Shown here piece after piece: positions 26,720 to 34,298 of a stretch of DNA of 64,000 nucleotides. Source of the stretch: a bacterium. GTDB lineage: Bacteria; Hinthialibacterota; Hinthialibacteria; H5-UNCL2. Positions within the stretch are counted from its first letter, which is position 1, and every line of letters starts with the position of its first letter. The notes below the pieces were generated by a model that was not told where the DNA came from, did no database searches, and saw only the letters and a program-made list of their open reading frames with translations. Where the stretch lies: positions 1 to 64,000 of the forward strand of contig JABTUV010000008.1 of assembly GCA_015075175.1 (NCBI GenBank), written 5' to 3'. The position numbers were made by a program, and so were the translations under genes.

Positions 26720-27301
26720 TCAGCGCTCGTCGTCGAGCGGCAGGTCGGCCTCAATGACCACGGGTTGCGCCCGCAGCACTTCACCCCGACAGAGGTAGCG
26801 ATCCCCGCCCAGATGGTGGAACCATGCCGCCGACTCGGGGCGCCACTCCTCTCCGAAGGCCTCGTCGTCGACTTCCGCGGAGACGACCTGGACCACGAAA
26901 TGGCGGTCGCCGCCGACGAGCCGGCTCTCGCGCACCTCGCACTCCAGGCTGGCCAGGGCGCCGACGGGCACGAAGGGAGCGACGCACCGGCTGCCGCGTA
27001 GGAGCAGTCTCAAGCGTCGCAGCTTGTCGCAATCCCGTCCCGACACGATCCCCGCGTCGTGCACCTCGGACAGGAGCGACACGTCCGGCACGCACAGAAT
27101 GCACTCGCCCGATTGCCGCACCAGGTGGCAGGACATGGAGCTGGGAGCCAGGCTGAACCCGATCAGGGTGGGCGCTTGCGACAGGAGGGCGTAGCGCGTC
27201 AGCGGGGCCAGGTTGGAGCGTCGCTCGTGGCGGCTGGAAAGCAACAGCACCGGGCACGGTCGCAGCACGCGCGCGGTCCACTCGACGGGAATCTCTCTCA
27301 T
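26720..27301 (-). CDS. Flavin reductase family protein (FMN-binding split barrel)
   Basis: Cytoplasmic FMN-binding protein of 193 residues. The order of segments fits flavin reductase/NADH-FMN oxidoreductases of the split-barrel family: PCPVLLLSSRHERRSNLAPL (FMN-site loop), LIGFSLAPSSMSCHLVRQSG, ECILCVPDVSLLSEVHDAG, then SLECEVRESRLVGGDRHFVV and the C-terminal DRYLCRGEVL. Such proteins bind flavin and may reduce it for a partner; the partner here is unknown. ATG 27301 has only a weak GAGA site. It lies 28 bases after the gene at 27330-28826 and 112 bases before the SurA-like gene, so it is probably part of the mfd-led minus-strand transcript. Confidence 0.82.
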   Translation of the reverse strand: MREIPVEWTARVLRPCPVLLLSSRHERRSNLAPLTRYALLSQAPTLIGFSLAPSSMSCHLVRQSGECILCVPDVSLLSEVHDAGIVSGRDCDKLRRLRLLLRGSRCVAPFVPVGALASLECEVRESRLVGGDRHFVVQVVSAEVDDEAFGEEWRPESAAWFHHLGGDRYLCRGEVLRAQPVVIEADLPLDDER

Positions 27302-27329
27302 GGCGTCTCATCGCCCGGCTGATGCCGCA

Positions 27330-28826
27330 TCAGGCGCCCTCCGGCAAATTCGAGAGCACCAGGTCGCCGTCCCAACTCAACATGGACCAGGGTTCGGAGG
27401 CCGGTCGACCGTCGAAGGCGCCGTCCGGTCCGGGACTCCACAACCGATAGCCGGAGAGCACGCGCTGGTAGGCAAAGGGGCCGCCGGTGAAGGGATCCAT
27501 GGGCAGGACGTGAAAGTAGCGGCGTGCCAACTCGGCGGGATGTGCGGGATAGAAGCCGTAGCGGGCATGAAAGTGGCCGAGAGCCGCGTCGAGATGGACA
27601 ATGCGGGCGACGGCGCGGGCCATGCGCAAGGGGGCGACCGCGTCAGGGGGCAGGAGACCCTCGTCTTGGCGCGGACAATAGCGGTAGAGGGTGCTGAGGA
27701 CGACCATCTCGGGACGGCGGGGATCGCGGCGGTCGCGCAGTTGGCGGTAGAGGGTGAAGGCGTCGCGGGCGGCCAGCCAGGCGGCGCGCGCGGCCGCCTC
27801 GCGCTCCTCGAAGGGCGCCAGCATCTGCGCGTAGGAGAGCGCCGTCAATTCGTCCAGGAGCAGTTGCAGCGCGCTCCGCGGATCGCCCTCGGCCAACGCG
27901 GCGCGCGCCGACAGGCGCCAGTAGGCGGCCAGCGGCTCGATTCCCATCGCGTCCCAACCCGCCGAGAGGCGCGGCGTGAAGGGATTGTCGGGCGCAAAAC
28001 TCGGCAGCGCCCAGCGGCCGGCCCGCCCCACCGCCGCCAGCTCCTGTCGCACCGGCCCGCCGGCGGACAGGAGCGGCCGGTACAAGTCCTCCACCGGCCG
28101 TTCCAGAGGCCCGGTGTCCAGAACGATTCCCGCCAGGAGCTCCATTTGGGGAATGGCACGCAGATGGGTCCAGGCGCGATGCCAGTGGGTCATGGCGTTG
28201 TCGGGTCCGAAAACGAGGGCGAGGTCGGCGACCTCGATCTCGCCATTCAAGCCGGGAAGCAGCGTCGCAAAGCGCGCCAGGAGGGCGGGATCGGCGGTGA
28301 GATCGACGGCGCCCTCCCAGGGAAAGGCATCGATGCGGCGCGGTTCGCCGTAGTCGGGCGGCGGCAGGCTGGCAAACAGCGCCTGGGCGCGCGCCCGCGC
28401 GCCTCTCGTCCAGGCCACGCGCCGCGCCAGGTCCGCCGCCGTTCGCACAAAAACCACGGGCGAGTAGTAGCGCACGGTGTAGGTCCGCTGCGGCGAAAGC
28501 CCGTCCACTTGCGCCGGCCGGCCCGCCAAGCTGTCAAAATAGACGCGCAACCATTGTTCGCTTTGCGGTGAAACCGCAAACTCGAACTCGCCCGTCTCCG
28601 CCCACCAGCGCCAGCCGGAGATGCGTGACATCGAGTTGGCGTAGACTCCCAGTTGTCCGTGCAGGTGGTTCAGGAGGAACTGCGTGTAATAGGCGCGGTC
28701 GGCGGGGCGCATACCCGCCGCCTCGCGGTTGGGGGGAATGGCGGTCGTCGAGAGCTTCAACGCCGCCGGCGCGGGGAGCGTGAGGAGAAAAAAAAGCAGG
28801 ACGCCGGAACCCATGCGCGCGGCCAT
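27330..28826 (-). CDS. Uncharacterised exported protein with pseudopilin-like C-terminus
   Basis: Not assigned to a known family. The 498-residue protein starts with a signal peptide (LLFFLLTLPAPAALKLS). The body is alpha-helical and arginine-rich, with no catalytic motif that I recognise. The last 80 residues (HARYGFYPAHPAELARRYFH; LPMDPFTGGPFAYQR; YRLWSPGPDGAFDG) resemble the C-terminal part of type II secretion pseudopilins and of many planctomycete-type proteins with YP..L..L..DPFTG..Y..YS.GPDG. ATG 28826 lies 7 bases after the mfd stop, with GAGG inside the end of mfd, so translation is probably coupled to it. Its role is unknown. Confidence 0.75.
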   Translation of the reverse strand: MAARMGSGVLLFFLLTLPAPAALKLSTTAIPPNREAAGMRPADRAYYTQFLLNHLHGQLGVYANSMSRISGWRWWAETGEFEFAVSPQSEQWLRVYFDSLAGRPAQVDGLSPQRTYTVRYYSPVVFVRTAADLARRVAWTRGARARAQALFASLPPPDYGEPRRIDAFPWEGAVDLTADPALLARFATLLPGLNGEIEVADLALVFGPDNAMTHWHRAWTHLRAIPQMELLAGIVLDTGPLERPVEDLYRPLLSAGGPVRQELAAVGRAGRWALPSFAPDNPFTPRLSAGWDAMGIEPLAAYWRLSARAALAEGDPRSALQLLLDELTALSYAQMLAPFEEREAAARAAWLAARDAFTLYRQLRDRRDPRRPEMVVLSTLYRYCPRQDEGLLPPDAVAPLRMARAVARIVHLDAALGHFHARYGFYPAHPAELARRYFHVLPMDPFTGGPFAYQRVLSGYRLWSPGPDGAFDGRPASEPWSMLSWDGDLVLSNLPEGA

Positions 28827-28832
28827 GAACCG

Positions 28833-31800
28833 TCAGCCTCGTTTCATGTCGAGCCGCCGCAGCAGCTCTTCCGTTTCGGCGGCCAGCGCCGCCTTGGGCT
28901 TGTAGCGCAGCACCAGGCTGCCCTTCTTCTGCTCCAGCGCCAGTTGGCCGGGCAGCCGACCGTCCAGTTCGATATACTCCAGGGGATCGAAGTTTTCAAG
29001 CCGCGGCGGTCCCAGGCGCAGGAGAGCCAGCTTCTGGCGGTCCAGGAGCAGCACCTGCTCGATGCCGGCGGCGCGCGCCAGCAGGCGCAGCCGCGCCGAC
29101 TCCAAGAGCCGCTCGACCTCGGGCGGAAACGGTCCGTACAGGTCGCGCATCTCCGCCGCCAGCTCGGCCAGCTGCTCCGGCTTGCGGAGCGCCGCCAGGC
29201 GCTTGAAAAGACCCAACCGCTGCTTGCCGGAGACCACGTACTCGACCGGCAGGCCGCCCTTCTCCTCACGGTCCACGACCACGTCCATGTCTTCATGGGG
29301 ATCGCGGACGCCCTTCAGCGAGTCGATGGTCTCCGACAGGAGCTTGTTGTAGAGGTCCAGGCCGATGGCGGCGATGTGGCCGTGCTGATGGCGGCCCAGG
29401 ATGTTGCCCATGCCGCGGATTTCCAGGTCGCGCATGGCGATCTTGAAGCCGCTGCCCAGCTCGTTGTACTCCTGGATGGTGCGCAGGCGCGCGCGCGCCA
29501 CGGGAGTGAGCGCCTTCACGCTCGGAACGAGGAGATAACAATACGCTTGGCGGTGCTCGCGGCCGACCCGCCCCCGCAACTGGTAGAGCTGCGCCAGCCC
29601 GAAGTGGTCCGCCCGATTGACGATCATGGTGTTGCAGTTGGGGATGTCCAGGCCCGACTCGATGATGGTGGTGCTTACAAGAATGTCATACTTGCGCGCG
29701 ACGAACTCCTCCATGACGTGCTCCAGCTGGTTGCGGGGCATCTGGCCGTGGGCCACGGCGATGCGCGCGTCGGGCACGATCTCGGACACGATGTGCGCGA
29801 CGGCCGCGATCGACTCGACGCGGTCGTGGACGAAGTAGACTTGCCCGCCGCGCGACAGCTCGCGCAGGATGGCCCCCTCGACCACCGGTTTGCTCCAGTC
29901 CATCACGTAGGTCTCGATGGGCAAACGGTTCTGCGGGGGGGTATTGACCATCGACATGTCGCGGATGCCGGAAAGCGACATGTAGAGCGTGCGGGGAATG
30001 GGGGTAGCGGTGAGCGAGAGCACGTCCACCATGCGGCGCAGGTTCTTGAGGCGCTCCTTGTGGCGCACGCCGAAGCGCTGCTCCTCGTCGATGACGACCA
30101 GCCCCAGCCGGGAGAAGCGCACGTCCTTGGAGAGCAGGCGGTGGGTGCCGATGACCACGTCGATACTGCCGTCCGCCAGGCCCTCGATGATGCGGTTCTG
30201 CTCCTTGGGTGAGGCGAGCCGTGACAGGTGGGCGATGGTGACGGGATAGTCGGCCATCCGCTCGGTGAAAGTGTGGGTATGCTGCTGGGCGAGCAGCGTG
30301 GTGGGCACGAGCACGGCGACCTGCATGCCCTCCATGACGACCTTGAAGGCGGCGCGCATAGCCACCTCGGTCTTGCCGAAACCCACGTCGCCGCAGAGGA
30401 GGCGGTCCATCGGCTGGGGCCGCTCCAGATCGCGCTTGACCTCGTTGATGCTCTTGAGCTGGTCGGGGGTCTCGACGTACACGAAGGCGTTCTCGAACTC
30501 CTTCTGCCAGTCGTTGTCGCGGCCGAAGGCGTGGCCTCGGCGGGCGGCGCGCTCGGCGTAGATTTCCAGAAGTTCCTGGGCCATCTCCAGAATCGCCTCC
30601 TGCGCCTTCTGTTTGGTGCGTTCCCAGGCCCTGCCGCCCAGGCGGTCCAGCGCGGGGGGCGCGTCCTCGCTGCCGATGTAGCGGCCCACGCGCTCGACCT
30701 GCTCGATGGGGACGTAGAGCACGTCGTCGTCGGCGAAGCGCAGTTCCAGGAATTCGGAGCGGCTTCCGTCCACCTCCAACAGCTTCAGCCCGACGTAGCG
30801 CGCGATGCCGTGATCCACGTGCACGACGAAGTCGCCGGCGGCCAGTTCCATGAGATTGTAGATGGGTACGCCCAGGCCCGCGCCGCGACTGCTTCGGAAC
30901 TGGCGATAGCGTCCGAAGATGCCGCGGTCCGTCACCACCGACCAGCCCACCTCGGGCCAGTGAAAGCCCTCATCCAGGGAGCCGACGACGATATGCACGC
31001 CCGGTGGGGCGGGCGGACGGCGGCCGTCGGGCGGCGGATGGTCCTTGGCGGCGACGCGCGCCCAGAGGAGGTCGGCCAGCCGCTCCGCCTGGCCGGTATT
31101 GTCGCACGAGACCAGCACCTGCCGTCCCTCCCCTGTCAACGCGAGCAGCGCGTCCAGTCGCTCATCCGTCTTGCGCTGGGGAAACTCTTCCACGCCCATG
31201 TGCAGGTTGAACACGCGCCCGCGCGACAGGCCGGCCACCTGTTCATCGGTCCAGAAGTCGGACAAGATCACGTCCGCGCGCCGCGCCAGCGCCTCCACCA
31301 CCTGCTGGTCGGTGAGAAACAGTCTTTCGGGCGGCACCAGTTCCACCGGGGTTTCTTCGCCCAAAAGCTGGTTGCGCTGATGGTACATTTTCTGCACCAG
31401 GCTCGGAGACGCGCCCCGCTTCCGCCTCCAGTTGTTCGGCGCGATCCAGGACGACGCGCGTCCCGGGCGGCAAAAGGTCCAGCAGCGTAACCAGCGGGAC
31501 GCCTTCCTTCTCGGCCAGGGCGGTCAGGCGCAGTTCGTTGGCGGGCAGGATGACGACTTCGTCGAGGGGGCCGACGGAGCGCTGCGTCTCCACGTCGAAG
31601 CTGCGCAGGCTCTCCACGTCGTCGCCGAAGAGCTCGATGCGCACGGGCCGCTCCTCGGTGATGGGAAACACGTCCATGATGCCGCCGCGCACGGAGAATT
31701 GGCCGGGTCCGCTCACCAGCTCGGCCCATTCGTAGCCGTCGTCCACGAGGCGGGAGGCGAACTTCTCGCGCTCCAGCCGCTCCCTCGCGCGCACGGACAA

Positions 31801-32319
31801 GACGTGGCGCAGGAGGAACTCGTCGGGAACCTGGCGTTTCATTACCGCGCGGATGGGCGCGACGATGGCGGACGGCTCGGTGGAGCGAGAGAGGAGGAAG
31901 CGTCGCACGAGGCCGCGCGCGCGGCGGATTTCCACCGTCGGCTCCTTGTCCTCGTAGGGCAGCGTCTCCAGATGGGGCAGCGGCAAGAGATGTGGAGTGC
32001 GGCTGCTTGCTGCCGCCGCGGGTCCACTGTCGGTGCGCGGTGCGCACCCTACGGGCCACCAGGAGAACCAGAACCCCAGGTCGTCCTCCCAGCTCTCCAT
32101 CGCCTGCCGGTCGGAGGTCACCACCAGCACGGGGCCGGGTTGCGAAAGCAAAAGATGCCCGACGAGGAGCGAACGGGCCGAGCCGCACACGCCGCCCAGC
32201 GTGACGGCCTGTCCCGCCGACAGGCTCTCCCAGGCGCGCAAGAGCGCCGGCTGCCGGCCCAGCTCCTCCCAGAACTCGCCGCGAACCTTGCCTTGTTTTT
32301 CCGCCAGATGCGCTTTCAT
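28833..32319 (-). CDS. mfd: Transcription-repair coupling factor Mfd, with one frameshift and an in-frame repeat insertion
   Basis: ATP-driven translocase that removes stalled RNA polymerase and recruits UvrA. Architecture of the two joined reading frames: UvrB-like N-domain (VKRQVPDEFLLRHV-type helices; ELVSGPGQFSVRGGIMDVFP); frame change near 31400 to MYHQRNQLLGEETPVELVPP; RNAP-binding domain (GDFVVHVDHGIARYVGLKLL); helicase Walker A GDVGFGKTEVAMRAAF; DEEQ box in VIDEEQRFGVRHKERLK; motif VI region (QLRGRVGREHRQAYCYLL); and TRCF C-domain. About 1,162 residues, normal. Residues at about 89-110 (GCAPRTDSGPAAAASSRTPH) have no counterpart in Mfd and are encoded by two intergenic-type repeats (31991-32052). 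ATG 32319 is chosen over TTG 32328; neither has a strong ribosome site. Confidence 0.93.
31991..32052. repeat. Two palindromic repeats inserted in frame inside mfd
   Basis: GTGGAGTGCGGCTGCTTGCT with its mirror half GCCGCCGCGGGTCCAC covers about 31992-32026, and GGTGCGCGGTGCGCACC covers 32032-32048, followed by CTAC. Both are members of families that otherwise lie between genes (13104-13183, 34268, 55796). Translation passes GTA-GGG at the element end, so its TAG is out of frame. Confidence 0.85.
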
Positions 32320-32493
32320 GCAACACAAACAGCCACGATGGCACCCACCGTGGCCCTTTCCTTTCGAGTTGTCGTCAGCTTAGCAGAAAGGTCCGCGCCC
32401 GTCAGCTGAAGAAACTCGTTGACGGTGCGAGAAGCGGAGGCGTACCATGCCCAGTAGTCGCATACATGCTCGGGTGTGTGGGAGGATCGCCGA

Positions 32494-32724
32494 ATGGATA
32501 CGACACAATCCAGGTTTCTGTCTCCCCTCTACCTGTCGCTCCTGTTTGCCAACGTCCTGTGCCTTGGGGGCCTCTTTACCCTGGTCGCGCTACGGCTCGC
32601 TTCCGGGCAGACGAGTATCCCGCTGGTCCTCGCCACGATCGGCTCCGGTCTGATGACGACAAGTCTCGGAGTGGGCGCTCTCGTAGCCGCACGCAAGCGG
32701 AAAAACTGCACCCGGTTGTCCTAA
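32494..32724 (+). CDS. Small membrane protein, two predicted transmembrane helices
   Basis: A 76-residue protein of unknown function. Two hydrophobic stretches are visible: about 9-32 (PLYLSLLFANVLCLGGLFTL onward) and about 43-66 (IPLVLATIGSGLMTTSLGVG onward), followed by a basic tail (ARKRKNCTRLS). ATG 32494 has GGAGG about 8 bases upstream, the best reason to call it a gene. It lies 24 bases before the DUF433 gene and might share its transcript. No family recognised. Confidence 0.6.
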   Translation: MDTTQSRFLSPLYLSLLFANVLCLGGLFTLVALRLASGQTSIPLVLATIGSGLMTTSLGVGALVAARKRKNCTRLS

Positions 32725-32748
32725 CGCCGCGGCGTAGGAGGTAAGCCC

Positions 32749-33003
32749 ATGCTCACGCGCAAAGCATTGCTGGAACGCATCAGCGTGGATCCGCAGGTGT
32801 GCTTCGGCCGCGCCTGCATCCGCGGCACGCGGATATGGGTCTCACTGATTTTGGAAAATCTGGCGGAAGGAACGAGCGAAGCTGAGCTGCTGGCTGCGTA
32901 CCCGCAATTGCAGCCCGAGGACATCCGGGCGGCGCTGGCGTACGCCGCCGAGACCACCCGGGAGCATGTGCTTCCCCTTCCCGCTCAATCCCTCGAAACG
33001 TGA
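32749..33003 (+). CDS. DUF433 domain antitoxin
   Basis: An 84-residue winged-helix-type protein of the DUF433 family, found as the first gene of type II toxin-antitoxin pairs (VapB-like). Typical words are RISVDPQVCFGRACIRGTRI, then VSLILENLAEGTSEAELLAA and YPQLQPEDIRAALAYAAET. ATG 32749 has GGAGG about 7 bases upstream. It overlaps the next gene by 4 bases (GTGA), as expected for translationally coupled antitoxin and toxin. The antitoxin would bind the toxin and the operon's own promoter. Confidence 0.88.
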   Translation: MLTRKALLERISVDPQVCFGRACIRGTRIWVSLILENLAEGTSEAELLAAYPQLQPEDIRAALAYAAETTREHVLPLPAQSLET

Positions 33004-33365
33004 GGTGGAAACTCGACGAGAATCTGGCGCCAGCGGTGGCGAAGTGTCTGGCAGCGCCTGCACACGATGTTGCGAGCGTGGTGGGAGAACATCTGAGCGG
33101 GTGTACCGACGAGACGCTTTATCGCCGGTGCGTGGCAGAGAGACGCGTCCTGGTCACGCTCGATCTGGACTTCGCCAATCCGATCCGCTTTCCGCCGGAC
33201 ATCGAACCCGGAATTGTCATTTTGCGGGTGGGCCGTCCAACACTCCGAGCGTTGCAGACCATGGTTGAGCGTGTCCTTCCGGCCGCCACCGCGCCACAGC
33301 TTTCCGGCAATCTGTGGATCGTCGAGCCAGACCGTCTGCGCGTGTATAATCCGCGCGAGACCTGA
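33000..33365 (+). CDS. DUF5615 PIN-like toxin
   Basis: A 121-residue protein of the DUF5615 family (Mut7-C/PIN-like nuclease fold), usual partner of DUF433 proteins. Acidic residues of the presumed active site are visible in RWKLDENLAPAVAKCL (Asp-6, Glu-7) and RRVLVTLDLDFANPIRFPP (Asp pair near 60), with PGIVILRVGRP after them. GTG start overlaps the antitoxin stop. Probable role: RNA-cleaving toxin kept silent by the DUF433 protein; activity is inferred from family context only. Confidence 0.87.
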   Translation: MRWKLDENLAPAVAKCLAAPAHDVASVVGEHLSGCTDETLYRRCVAERRVLVTLDLDFANPIRFPPDIEPGIVILRVGRPTLRALQTMVERVLPAATAPQLSGNLWIVEPDRLRVYNPRET

Positions 33366-33383
33366 AGCACCTTTCCGTTCGCA

Positions 33384-33412
33384 TTGACACTTCATTGCGC
33401 GAGTCCTATGGT
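33384..33412 (+). promoter_or_regulatory. Predicted sigma70-type promoter of the M55 gene
   Basis: Consensus TTGACA at 33384-33389, a 17-base spacer, and TATGGT at 33407-33412. Transcription would start near 33419, giving a leader of about 25 bases that contains GAGG before the ATG at 33445. Confidence 0.6.
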
Positions 33413-33444
33413 CAGGCGACACTTTCCATGTGAGGCGCTTACCC

Positions 33445-34263
33445 ATGCACGTTTTCATCTCCGTGGACATCGAAGGCATCACCGACGTGACGTGGTGGTG
33501 GGATGAGAAGGAGAAGGGCCGGGAGGAGGTGGCCTGCCGGCGCATGACGGCCGAAGCCAACGCCGCCGTCGAGGGCGCATTGGCGGCGGGCGCCAGGAAG
33601 ATCACCGTGGCCGATTCGCACGGTTCCATGCGCAATATCCTGCCCGAACTCCTGCATCCGGCGGCCACGCTGGTGCGCGGCCAGAGCCGCCCGCTGGGCA
33701 TGATGCAGGGCGTGGACCGCAAGGTGGACGCGGCCATGCTCATCGGCTACCACGCCATGGCGGGCACGAAAAACGCCACGCTCGCGCACACGTATACCGG
33801 CCAGGTGCACCGGCTGTGGGTGAACGGCGTGGAAGTGGGCGAGATCGGCTTCAACGCGCGCGTGGCGGGGCGGTTCGGCGTGCCGGTGGTGCTGCTCTCG
33901 GGCGACGCGGCGGCATGTCGTGAGGCGGAGCGCGCCATCCCCGGCATCACCACGGTACAAGTAAAGGACGCGATGGGCTACATCAACGCGGCCAACGATC
34001 ATCCCGAAACGGCGCAGGCGAAGATCAGAAAGGCGGCGACGGCGGCGCTGGGGAACCTGAAGGCGGTGAAACCCCTCACGCTGAAGGGCGCCCCGCGCGT
34101 GCGCGTCGAGCTGCGTACCGTGCAGCAGGCGGACCTGGCGGCACTGGCGCCGGGGATTTCGCGCTTGGACGGCTACACCGTCGAGTACAAGGCGCAGGAC
34201 ATGGCGGAAGCGCACAAGACGCTGCGCGCCATCTTCACGCTCGCCCGCGCCGCCAAGTGGTAA
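33445..34263 (+). CDS. M55 family D-aminopeptidase (DppA-like)
   Basis: Zinc metallopeptidase of 272 residues related to Bacillus DppA, which releases D-amino acids from short peptides; it may recycle cell-wall peptides. Metal-binding and fold markers are MHVFISVDIEGITDVTWWW at the N-terminus (Asp, Glu), ARKITVADSHGSMRNILPEL (Asp-x-His), MLIGYHAMAGTKNATLAHTY (His pair) and VVLLSGDAAACREAERAIPG. ATG 33445 is preferred to GTG 33430 because GAGG lies 9 bases upstream. It has its own promoter and is not clearly part of an operon. Confidence 0.88.
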   Translation: MHVFISVDIEGITDVTWWWDEKEKGREEVACRRMTAEANAAVEGALAAGARKITVADSHGSMRNILPELLHPAATLVRGQSRPLGMMQGVDRKVDAAMLIGYHAMAGTKNATLAHTYTGQVHRLWVNGVEVGEIGFNARVAGRFGVPVVLLSGDAAACREAERAIPGITTVQVKDAMGYINAANDHPETAQAKIRKAATAALGNLKAVKPLTLKGAPRVRVELRTVQQADLAALAPGISRLDGYTVEYKAQDMAEAHKTLRAIFTLARAAKW

Positions 34264-34267
34264 TTAT

Positions 34268-34292
34268 GTGGACTGCGGCAGCTTGCTGCCGC
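34268..34292. repeat. CTGCGGCAGCTTGCTGCCGC palindrome
   Basis: The 25-base element begins GTGGA and contains CTGCGGCAGCTTGCTGCCGC at about 34273-34292. It fills the 35-base convergent junction between the M55 gene and the 999-residue protein gene, where a hairpin could stop transcription from both sides. Confidence 0.85.
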
Positions 34293-34298
34293 CGTGGC

